From Nitrospinota bacterium (GTDB taxonomy: Bacteria > UBA8248 > JACPRG01), in assembly GCA_030740135.1 (NCBI GenBank), contig JASLXW010000255.1, positions 1-6,088 of the forward strand: a stretch of DNA of 6,088 nucleotides, given 5' to 3'. Positions 1-5,119 of the stretch are shown piece after piece. The notes beneath the pieces were generated by a model. It searched no databases. It saw only the letters and a program-made list of their open reading frames with translations, and had not been told where the DNA came from. The stretch's first letter is position 1. Every line of letters begins with the position of its first letter. A program made the position numbers and the translations under genes.

Positions 1-11
1 CGTCTCCTTCC

Positions 12-29
12 TCCTGGCTCCAACCAGGA
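12..29. other. Small hairpin (6-bp stem, 6-nt loop)
   Basis: TCCTGG at 12-17 pairs perfectly with CCAGGA at 24-29 around a 6-nt loop. No T-tract follows on either strand, so it is not a convincing intrinsic terminator. It may be chance. Confidence 0.25.
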
Positions 30-153
30 ACGTGTGGGTTGTCCTCCGACACGGAAGGTTACGCCGCCTTTTTCATGACCTCAATCCAAAACTTTCGGTA
101 ATAACTCTTCTCATTTGTTTTCAATGCGTTCTCTTGGAAAAAATGGAAAAATG

Positions 154-180
154 GTGAACATAGTGAACATAGTGAACATA
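154..180. repeat. Tandem repeat, 3 x 9 bp (GTGAACATA)
   Basis: Three perfect head-to-tail copies of GTGAACATA occupy 154-162, 163-171 and 172-180, followed by a partial degenerate copy (GAGTGGAAA). The repeat lies 24 bp outside the left end of the mobile element. The 9-bp unit keeps reading frame, which explains a repeated Ser-Leu-Cys pattern in the minus-strand frame, but no gene is supported there. It could be a simple slippage product. Confidence 0.85.
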
Positions 181-203
181 GAGTGGAAATAGGAGTCAAA
201 ATA

Positions 204-228
204 GGGTCAGGTCTTGAATTATAAGATT
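204..228 (+). repeat. Left inverted-repeat arm of the transposase element
   Basis: The first 19 bases, GGGTCAGGTCTTGAATTAT (204-222), are the exact reverse complement of 1111-1129. After one mismatch at 223 the match continues for 5 more bases (AGATT, 224-228), giving 24 of 25. The match stops on both sides. Confidence 0.9.
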
Positions 229-251
229 TTGGGTGGTATCTTAGGTTCCCC

Positions 252-1100
252 ATGGTCCGACCACTCCGCATTGAATTCTCAGGCGCCATTTACCACGTGA
301 CCTCCCGGCGGAATGCCCGTTGTGCGATATACGGAGATGACGAAGACCGTCGCGCCTTTTTCTCGGCCCTGGATAGGGTCGTGGTGCGGTTCCACTGGAT
401 TTGCCACGCGTACTGTCTGATGGACAATCATTACCATTTGCTCATCGAAACCCCCGAAGGAAACCTCTCTCACGGCATGCGGCAGTTGAACGGCGTGTAC
501 ACGCAGGGGTTCAATCGCCGTCATAACCGAGTGGGGCACCTGTTTCAGGGGCGCTTCAAAGCGATTGTGGTTGACCGGGACAGTTATCTGCTGGAGTTGT
601 GCCGCTACATCGTTCTGAATCCGGTTCGCGCGGGAGAAGTAGCCCGCCCCGAAGAGTACCGCTGGAGCAGCTATCGGGCGACGGCGGGACTGAGGCCGGG
701 GCCGGCTTTCTTACACTCAGCGTGGGTCTTGGAGCAGTTTGGAAGGAAACAGGGAGAGGCGCGGCGCAGTTACCAGAGGTTTGTGGAAGAAGGGGTTGAC
801 GCCTCCTCGCCTTGGTGCGAGGTGCGGGGACAACTGGTTCTTGGAAGCCCAAGGTTCATGGAGGGGTTGCGCCCCCTTCTGGAAGGGGCGGCTCCCTCGG
901 GGGAAGTGCCGAAGGCGCAGCGTTTGGCCCATCGTCCGACGCTGGCCGAGGCGCTTATTAAGGGTGGATGGAAGGGGCGGGCGGAACGGGACCGGGCCGT
1001 TCACCAAACGCATTTCCTGTACGGTTACAGCCTTTCGGAGATCGGCCGACACCTTGGCCTGCACTACACAACGATTAGCAGAATCGTGAACAAGGGATAA
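252..1100 (+). CDS. REP-associated tyrosine transposase (Y1/HUH, IS200-like)
   Basis: This 282-residue protein belongs to the Y1 transposase family (single-strand DNA endonucleases that use one tyrosine). The N-terminal opening (PLRIEFSGAIYHVTSR) is typical of the REP-associated group. The metal-binding HUH motif is H60-Y61-H62 within DNHYHLLIET. The likely nucleophile is Y119 in RYIVLNPVRAG, and the conserved GHLFQGRFKA block is at 95-104. A C-terminal helix-turn-helix (about 256-280, YSLSEIGRHLGLHYTTISRI) resembles the DnaA-like DNA-binding tail found in many of these proteins and probably reads the flanking repeat. The length is normal and no frameshift is seen, so it may be active. The ATG at 252 starts exactly at the conserved N-terminus, although no good Shine-Dalgarno precedes it (only GGGTGG about 15 bp upstream). 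Weak translation is common for transposases. It lies inside a 25-bp inverted repeat. Confidence 0.93.
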   Translation: MVRPLRIEFSGAIYHVTSRRNARCAIYGDDEDRRAFFSALDRVVVRFHWICHAYCLMDNHYHLLIETPEGNLSHGMRQLNGVYTQGFNRRHNRVGHLFQGRFKAIVVDRDSYLLELCRYIVLNPVRAGEVARPEEYRWSSYRATAGLRPGPAFLHSAWVLEQFGRKQGEARRSYQRFVEEGVDASSPWCEVRGQLVLGSPRFMEGLRPLLEGAAPSGEVPKAQRLAHRPTLAEALIKGGWKGRAERDRAVHQTHFLYGYSLSEIGRHLGLHYTTISRIVNKG

Positions 1101-1104
1101 ACGC

Positions 1105-1129
1105 AATCTGATAATTCAAGACCTGACCC
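1105..1129 (-). repeat. Right inverted-repeat arm of the transposase element
   Basis: The reverse complement of this segment matches 204-228 at 24 of 25 positions, with the single mismatch at 1110. It begins 4 bp after the transposase stop codon. Confidence 0.9.
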
Positions 1130-1204
1130 CAATCTCTTGCGAGCCCACTTCTTTGAACCGGATCATCTCGACTCCCTTTCAAACATTCACGGACCCCGAT
1201 TGCC

Positions 1205-1209
1205 GGAGA
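1205..1209 (+). promoter_or_regulatory. Ribosome binding site of the ThDP enzyme gene
   Basis: GGAGA lies 10 bp before the ATG at 1220 and supports that start. No convincing -35/-10 pair is visible in the 90 bp between the mobile element and the gene. TTGAAC at 1153-1158 could serve as a -35 but has no matching -10. Confidence 0.6.
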
Positions 1210-1219
1210 ATTCCAAGAC

Positions 1220-2935
1220 ATGACCGCCCGGAAAACATGGACCGCCGGACAGGCCGTCGTCGAGGCCCTGAAGGCCCAGGGCGTGCGTGTGATCTTCGGC
1301 CTGCCGGGCCGGCACGTCTTCCCGATCTACGACGCCCTTCGCGATTCCCCCATCCGGCACGTGGGCGTCCTCCACGAGGCCAACGCCGCCCAGATGGCCG
1401 ACGCCTACGGCCGCCTCACCGGCCGGGCCGGGGTCTGCCTGTTCACCGGCGGACCCGGGGCGACCAACGCCCTCACCGCCATGGCCCAAGCCTATGACGC
1501 CGCCTCGCCGGTCGTCCAGATCGCGGGCGCCGTGCCCCGGGGGGCGCCTCCGGAAACCTTTCACGGCGTCGGCCGGCCGGATTTCCTGACCCGTACGTTT
1601 CGGGACGTGACCAAATGGACGGCCCGCATCGAGTCGGTCGAGGGCGTCTTTCCGGTCATGCGCCGGGCCTTCCACGAGGCACAAGCCGGAAGGCCCGGGC
1701 CGGTCTTCGTGGAAGTTCCCCTGGACGTCTTCAAGCTTCCGCCCACCCCGCTTCCCCCGCTTCCCAACCCCCCGGCCCAAGCGGCCCCCCCTCCCCCGCC
1801 GCGCCCTTCCCGGCAGGCGATTCGGGATATCGCCGGAGGGCTTCTCCGGGCCCGCCGGCCCGTCGTCTTCGCCGGCAAGGGCGTCCTGCGGGACGGGGCC
1901 GCCGCGGAGGTCGCCTCCCTGGCCGAGGCCCTGGGGGCGCCGGTCGTCGTCGCCCGCGACGCCCTGGGCGCGATTCCCGCCCGCCACCCATGGTCCGCGG
2001 GCCACCTCTGCTTCTGGAGCACGGACCCCTGGGTGAAGACCGTCCTCCGGGCGGCCGACGCCGTCCTCGTGGCGGGCCTGCGGGCGGAGAGCGCCTTCTG
2101 GAAACAGGTGGTCGCTCAAACCGGGACCGCGTCCAAGTTTTTGCTGGGGACGGACGTGAAACGCCGCCGCCTCGAAGGCGCACGGGTCGCCGAAAACAGC
2201 CATCTCGGCCGGGGCCTCGGGGCGCTCCTCGAAGCGATCCGGGAAGACGGCCCGGGGCGCTCGCGGTGGGATGAAAAGGTGTTTCAAAAAGGCTGCCAAG
2301 CCGTCCGGCGTCACCTCCAAAATCACGTCCGCCGCTTTTCCCGCCGCCGGCCGGGCCGGATTCATCAGGGATGGGCCGTGAACGAAATCTTCCGGACGCT
2401 GCCCGAGGCGGGCATCTTCGTCTCCGAGGTCTGCCACGCCAGCTACTGGGCCTGGAAGCTCACGCCCGCGCCGCACGTTGCGTCCTTTCAGCATTCGGGC
2501 GTTTGGAGCGGGATGGGGTTCGGCCTGCCCGCGGCGTCCGCGGCCAAGCTCTGCCACCCGGACCGGCCCGTCGTCGCCATGGTGGGCGACGGGGGTCTCT
2601 GGATGTCCCTGGCCGATTTTCCGACGCTGGTCCGCCAGGGCCTCCCCGTGGTCCTGGTGGTGATGAACGACGCACATTTCGGGATGGTCCGCCAGTTTCA
2701 ACTCGAGGACTTCGGCCGGACGTTCGAAGACCGCACGCCCGTCCAGGACTTCGCGGCGCTGGCCGAGGCCATGGGGGGGCTGGGACTCCGCGTGGATTCC
2801 CCGGCAGGGCTCGTTCCCGCCCTCCGGCGCGGGCTGGCTTCGGACCGCCCCTGCATCCTCGATCTCAAGTGCGCCCACGACGACCCCTACCCGGACTGGA
2901 GCGCGGTCGGGGGCCGTCTGCCGCGTCTTCGCTGA
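1220..2935 (+). CDS. Thiamine-diphosphate enzyme, acetolactate synthase superfamily
   Basis: The 571-residue protein has the three-domain layout of ThDP decarboxylases and carboligases: pyrimidine-binding domain (about 5-172), central domain (about 195-345) and pyrophosphate-binding domain (about 385-555). The catalytic glutamate that activates the cofactor is E53 in LHEANAAQMADAYGRLTGR. The pyrophosphate and metal motif runs from G456-D457-G458 to N483, with the standard 24-residue spacing. GGPGATN (77-83) and GRPGPVFVEVPLDV (157-170) are typical of the family. Such enzymes cleave or join 2-oxoacids in the cytoplasm. The substrate cannot be read here: the sequence after E53 differs from classical acetolactate synthase (HEQGA), and no small regulatory ilvN-type subunit is adjacent. 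A sulfopyruvate/phosphonopyruvate-type decarboxylase or an ALS-like carboligase are alternatives. A proline-rich linker (about 174-196) joins domains one and two and is unusually long. The ATG follows a good ribosome site. The gene converges with the dehydrogenase 31 bp downstream. Confidence 0.9.
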   Translation: MTARKTWTAGQAVVEALKAQGVRVIFGLPGRHVFPIYDALRDSPIRHVGVLHEANAAQMADAYGRLTGRAGVCLFTGGPGATNALTAMAQAYDAASPVVQIAGAVPRGAPPETFHGVGRPDFLTRTFRDVTKWTARIESVEGVFPVMRRAFHEAQAGRPGPVFVEVPLDVFKLPPTPLPPLPNPPAQAAPPPPPRPSRQAIRDIAGGLLRARRPVVFAGKGVLRDGAAAEVASLAEALGAPVVVARDALGAIPARHPWSAGHLCFWSTDPWVKTVLRAADAVLVAGLRAESAFWKQVVAQTGTASKFLLGTDVKRRRLEGARVAENSHLGRGLGALLEAIREDGPGRSRWDEKVFQKGCQAVRRHLQNHVRRFSRRRPGRIHQGWAVNEIFRTLPEAGIFVSEVCHASYWAWKLTPAPHVASFQHSGVWSGMGFGLPAASAAKLCHPDRPVVAMVGDGGLWMSLADFPTLVRQGLPVVLVVMNDAHFGMVRQFQLEDFGRTFEDRTPVQDFAALAEAMGGLGLRVDSPAGLVPALRRGLASDRPCILDLKCAHDDPYPDWSAVGGRLPRLR

Positions 2936-2938
2936 AGT

Positions 2939-2958
2939 CCGGGAAAAGGGCGTCCCGG
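2939..2958. terminator. Weak hairpin between the convergent genes
   Basis: CCGGGA (2939-2944) pairs with TCCCGG (2953-2958) around an 8-nt loop, placed between the two stop codons (2935 and 2969), where a bidirectional terminator would be expected. The stem is only 6 bp and no T-tract follows on either strand, so intrinsic termination is doubtful. Confidence 0.3.
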
Positions 2959-2966
2959 CCGGGGGC

Positions 2967-3995
2967 CTATCCGGGAATTCCGAACCGCTCCCGCCAGCGC
3001 GGCAACGCCTCGGGGTTCTTGAGGTGGCGGGGGACCTCGCCCCGAAGGGCGGCCAGGAGGTTTTCGGCGGCGGCCCGGACCATGCTTCGCAAGGCGCCCT
3101 CGGTCAGCCAGGCGAAGTGCGGCGTCAGGACGGCGTTGGGCAGCGACCTCAGCGGGTGATCCATCGCGGGGGGCTCCCGTCGGAAGACGTCCAGCGCAGC
3201 CCCGGCGATCCACCCCTGCCGGAGCGCGCGGACCACGGCGTCCTCGTCCACGACCTCTCCCCGCGAGGTGTTCACAAGATAGGCCGTGGGCTTCATCCGG
3301 CGCAGGGCTTCCTCGCCAATAAGGTCGCGGGTTTGCGGGGTGACGACCAGGTGAAGGGTGACGACATCGGAGCGCTCGAGGAGGGCGTCCAGGCCGGCGG
3401 CCTCCACGCCCGCGGCGCGGAAGACATCGTCCGGAACAAAAGGATCGTGGGCAATCACGCACCCGGCCCATCCGGTGAGCCTTTGGGCGAGGGCTTGGCC
3501 GATCCGTCCGAACCCGACGAGCCCCACCGTGAGGTCGCCCAGGGCGGCGGGCATCCAATCGGCCCCCCGCCAGCCGCCCTCGCGCAGGAAGTCCCGGGAC
3601 TGGTCCAGCCGCTTGACGAGGTTCAGCATCAGGGTCAGGGTGTACTCGCAAACCGAATCGACGTTCTCGGGGACGGGGGTGTACCCGACCAGCACGCCGG
3701 CCTCGGTGGCGGCGTCGACATCGATCTTTTCTGTCCCGATTCCGTATTTCGAGAGGGTCCGAAGGTTCGGGCAGGACTCGAAGAACTTCCGCGTATACCG
3801 CTCCCGGGACGCGCCCATCACTGCGTCGGCATCACGGGCCATCTCGGCGAGCTGGTCCTCATCGTAGCAGGGCCGGGTCGTCTCCCAGTTGGGAACGCCC
3901 AGGATCAGCTCGCAACCGGCGTCTTCGAGCGCCTGGTGGGTCTCGAGGGTTGTGTCCCAAGGCTCATTGATGAGGACCTTCCATTTCGCGGGCAC
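2967..3995 (-). CDS. D-2-hydroxyacid dehydrogenase (phosphoglycerate dehydrogenase-like)
   Basis: This 342-residue NAD-dependent enzyme interconverts a 2-oxoacid and the D-2-hydroxyacid. The Rossmann motif is G161-F-G163-R-I-G166, followed by D184 in AHDPF at the end of the second strand, which favours NAD over NADP. The catalytic triad is complete: R245 (NTSRGE), E274 (RREPP) and H293 (TPHFAW). KYGIGTEKIDVDAATEAGVLV (split by family at about 83-103) is the usual hinge-side substrate region. There is no C-terminal ACT regulatory domain, so this is the short form, as in glyoxylate/hydroxypyruvate reductases and minimal SerA proteins. The exact substrate is not determined. I start it at the GTG at 3995 because AGGAGG lies 9 bp upstream and the family normally begins right there (KWKVLINEPW). 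An in-frame TTG at 4052 would add 19 residues but has no ribosome site. It is divergent from the broken oxidoreductase gene. Confidence 0.9.
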   Translation of the reverse strand: MPAKWKVLINEPWDTTLETHQALEDAGCELILGVPNWETTRPCYDEDQLAEMARDADAVMGASRERYTRKFFESCPNLRTLSKYGIGTEKIDVDAATEAGVLVGYTPVPENVDSVCEYTLTLMLNLVKRLDQSRDFLREGGWRGADWMPAALGDLTVGLVGFGRIGQALAQRLTGWAGCVIAHDPFVPDDVFRAAGVEAAGLDALLERSDVVTLHLVVTPQTRDLIGEEALRRMKPTAYLVNTSRGEVVDEDAVVRALRQGWIAGAALDVFRREPPAMDHPLRSLPNAVLTPHFAWLTEGALRSMVRAAAENLLAALRGEVPRHLKNPEALPRWRERFGIPG

Positions 3996-4004
3996 GTCCG
4001 AGGG

Positions 4005-4010
4005 CCTCCT
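4005..4010 (-). promoter_or_regulatory. Ribosome binding site deciding the dehydrogenase start
   Basis: The minus strand reads AGGAGG here, a perfect Shine-Dalgarno 9 nt before the GTG at 3995. It favours this GTG over the upstream in-frame TTG at 4052. Confidence 0.8.
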
Positions 4011-4071
4011 GTTCCCGACGATGGGGCGGGCCGAAGCCCGCTGCTGATACAAAAAGCCGAATTGATGCGTT

Positions 4072-4078
4072 GAGGGGG
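4072..4078 (+). promoter_or_regulatory. Ribosome binding site of the broken oxidoreductase gene
   Basis: GAGGGGG lies 8 nt before a GTG at 4087 and suggests that this frame was a translated gene before it decayed. An in-frame ATG at 4102 is a second possible start. Confidence 0.5.
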
Positions 4079-4086
4079 AATCGTAC

Positions 4087-4375
4087 GTGAACCAAGACCG
4101 GATGAAAACCCTTCCGGCCCCCGCGGGTCGGGAGGTCGAGCTGAACGGGTATGGAGGCGCTCGTCCGGGGTCTCCTGGAATCCGGCGTCACTTACGCCAC
4201 CGGGTGTCCGGGCGGTCCCGCATCCGTGGACAAGGCGCTGCTTCCCGTCCTGGAGTCGGCCGGCGCTCCTGTTGGTTCGCACCCCCCCGCCGGATTGAAC
4301 CGGGGGTTGTCACCCATCGCCCCCGACTCGATTTTGTCCCGGGAGAGGGAGGTGGATTCGCAACGGGCGCCCTGA
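4087..4375 (+). pseudogene. Truncated, frameshifted iorA-like fragment (indolepyruvate:ferredoxin oxidoreductase alpha N-terminus)
   Basis: The frame from GTG 4087 (or ATG 4102) reads MKTLPAPAGREVELNG and then goes out of register. One base later the frame from 4151 continues with MEALVRGLLESGVTYATG and then CPGGPASVDKALLPVLESAG. Joined by removing one base at 4147-4150 (GGG to GG, or loss of T4150) this gives one smooth sequence. It matches the conserved opening of IorA-type subunits: G-x-EAL-x-RG, then E-x-GV, then ATG-x-PG-x-P-x-S, the start of the ThDP-binding half. Intact IorA proteins are about 600 residues and use aryl-pyruvates and ferredoxin. Only about 58 residues remain, and after about 4265 the open frame to the stop at 4373-4375 shows no family likeness. 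So there is both a frameshift and a large 3' loss. A related 2-oxoacid:ferredoxin oxidoreductase alpha subunit is the alternative source. Confidence 0.65.
4286..4306. other. GC-rich hairpin downstream of the pseudogene
   Basis: CCGG at 4290-4293 pairs with CCGG at 4300-4303 around the 6-nt loop ATTGAA. The stem extends by CCC (4286-4288) with GGG (4304-4306) if G4289 is bulged out. No T-tract follows, so it is a structure of unknown role. Confidence 0.3.
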
Positions 4376-4417
4376 ACCCCACCGGCTGAATTTCAGTCGC
4401 CTTTCGACACGACACAG

Positions 4418-4423
4418 TATAAT
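4418..4423 (+). promoter_or_regulatory. Possible promoter -10 for the response-regulator unit
   Basis: A perfect TATAAT sits in an AT-rich island about 115 bp before the first response-regulator start. No good -35 lies at 16-18 bp upstream; the best candidate, TTCAGT at 4392-4397, has a 20-bp spacer. It may rely on an activator, or the match may be chance. Confidence 0.35.
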
Positions 4424-4468
4424 TTTAGGTCATTAATCTAGGTTGGCCGGCGCGCTCAGGTTTCAATC

Positions 4469-4480
4469 AAAAGGCCTTTT
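4469..4480. repeat. 12-bp perfect palindrome (AAAAGGCCTTTT)
   Basis: AAAAGGCCTTTT reads the same on both strands, with no loop, and lies between the possible -10 and the first response-regulator gene. Its position would suit a dimeric repressor or activator site. Without a loop it is a poor terminator. Confidence 0.4.
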
Positions 4481-4523
4481 TCACCCAAGCGTCCCGGAGA
4501 ACCCTTTTCGGGATCTTTGATTC

Positions 4524-4530
4524 GGGGAGA
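4524..4530 (+). promoter_or_regulatory. Ribosome binding site of the first response regulator
   Basis: GGGGAGA lies 7 nt before the ATG at 4538 and selects it over the in-frame TTG at 4517 and the GTG at 4535. Confidence 0.65.
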
Positions 4531-4537
4531 CCTGGTG

Positions 4538-5119
4538 ATGAACACCCTCTCGTCCGTTCAAAAACGGCCGCCGGCCAACATATTCGTCATTGATGACGAC
4601 CCCGATATGGTTTCTTTGATCACGACGATTCTGAGCGATGCGGGATACGCGGTCGAAGGCGCCACCGATCCCGTCAAGGCATTGGAGAAGGAGCTTCCTT
4701 TCAAGCCGGACATCATTCTGATCGACCTCAATATGCCTGAAATTTCAGGGTATGAGCTGATCGAAAGCCTCCGAGACGCGTGCCGGAGCCAGGAAATCAA
4801 GATCATCACCGTGTCCGCTCTGCGAGACGAAGAAGACATCGACCGGGCGTTTCACGCGGGGACGAACGACTTTCTCACCAAGCCTTTTTCCAACGAAGAG
4901 CTTCTTCCCCGAATTGCGCGCCAACTCCAAATCCTGAAAGAGGGAAGCGCTTCGACCCTCTCCAAAACACGCGCTCCGGATGAAAAACGCCCCGCTGAGC
5001 CGGAGCGGGAACACACCCCCCCCTGCTCCCGGGATTTCGGATCCCGACCGCACGGACACAATCGTGAGGGCCTCGAAAGCGGCTCCCCCGCGAGCCAAGA
5101 TCCTGGTCGTCGACGATGA
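4538..5119 (+). CDS. Response regulator receiver protein (single REC domain, possibly frameshifted)
   Basis: The 193-residue frame carries one CheY-like receiver domain at about 14-134. All key residues are present: the acidic pocket D19-D21, phospho-acceptor D63 (LIDLNMP), switch S93 (TVSALR) and K115 (LTKPF). It should take a phosphate from a sensor histidine kinase. No kinase is encoded nearby. There is no DNA-binding or enzymatic output domain. Residues 135-162 are a charged, proline-containing linker (up to EREHTPP). The remaining 31 residues (from C163) are Arg/Gly/Ser-rich and have no family likeness; they read through the start of the next gene in another frame. The switch lies exactly at a run of eight C (5016-5023). 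With one C fewer this frame would run straight into the second receiver. So the true product may be the N-terminal half of a tandem REC protein. If the frame is real as it stands, it is a stand-alone REC protein coupled to the next gene. Confidence 0.8.
   Translation: MNTLSSVQKRPPANIFVIDDDPDMVSLITTILSDAGYAVEGATDPVKALEKELPFKPDIILIDLNMPEISGYELIESLRDACRSQEIKIITVSALRDEEDIDRAFHAGTNDFLTKPFSNEELLPRIARQLQILKEGSASTLSKTRAPDEKRPAEPEREHTPPCSRDFGSRPHGHNREGLESGSPASQDPGRRR

Larger units (their letters stand above)
1..203. other. Non-coding left flank, AT-richer than the rest
   Basis: I see no supportable gene here. The stretch from about 60 to 203 is clearly more AT-rich than the rest of the window. A minus-strand frame is open from the stop at 59-61 through to 289. 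It runs across the tandem repeat and the transposon end and has no recognisable domain, so I do not call it. Its last residues (YRKFWIEVMKKAA) look protein-like and could be the worn tail of a former gene, but nothing confirms this. A hairpin lies at 12-29. Confidence 0.5.
204..1129 (+). mobile_element. RAYT/IS200-like single-gene element with long terminal inverted repeats
   Basis: A 926-bp unit is made of one intact Y1/HUH transposase gene flanked by a 25-bp imperfect inverted repeat (204-228 and 1105-1129). The repeat arms start 24 bp before the start codon and end 29 bp after the stop, so the unit holds nothing but the transposase. No target-site duplication is visible outside the arms (left flank AAAATA, right flank CAATCT). 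This fits HUH single-strand transposition, which makes none. True IS200/IS605 ends are subterminal hairpins rather than long matching inverted repeats, and REP-associated transposases sit between inverted REP sequences. The arrangement here is closer to the second type. Exact boundaries are inferred from where the repeat match stops. Confidence 0.75.
4266..4537. other. Non-coding gap between the oxidoreductase remnant and the response regulators
   Basis: No gene is supported. The left part (to about 4375) is GC-rich leftover sequence with a hairpin at 4286-4306. The right part is richer in AT and holds a perfect TATAAT (4418-4423), a hyphenated palindrome CTGAA-T-TTCAG (4386-4396), a 12-bp palindrome (4469-4480) and a 5-bp stem TCCCG/CGGGA (4492-4496 with 4509-4513) just before the ribosome site at 4524. 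This looks like the control region of the response-regulator unit. Confidence 0.5.

Noticed and set aside
154..180. A CRISPR array
   Set aside because: The unit is 9 bp with no spacers, so it is a plain tandem repeat.
59..289. A 76-codon minus-strand frame ending in YRKFWIEVMKKAA
   Set aside because: It crosses the transposase start, the inverted-repeat arm and the tandem repeat. It has no ribosome site or domain. At most its last residues are a relic.
1187..2878. A 563-codon open frame on the minus strand opposite the ThDP enzyme
   Set aside because: It lies codon-register opposite a clear enzyme gene in very GC-rich DNA, where stop codons are rare on the other strand. Its Gly/Arg/Pro-rich translation shows no domain.
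1220..2935. Naming the ThDP enzyme ilvB
   Set aside because: The superfamily is clear, but the residues after the catalytic glutamate differ from classical acetolactate synthase and no ilvN or ilvC neighbour is present.
3024..4073. A 349-codon plus-strand frame opposite the dehydrogenase
   Set aside because: The dehydrogenase on the minus strand has a complete Rossmann motif and catalytic triad. The opposite frame is low in structure and has no motif.
4270..4400. tRNA-like pieces (a TTCAATC loop on the minus strand near 4293-4299; a segment near 4345-4365 resembling the 3' end of a serine tRNA)
   Set aside because: The T-stem does not pair properly, and no acceptor, D or anticodon arms can be built on either strand, so no tRNA or att site is called.
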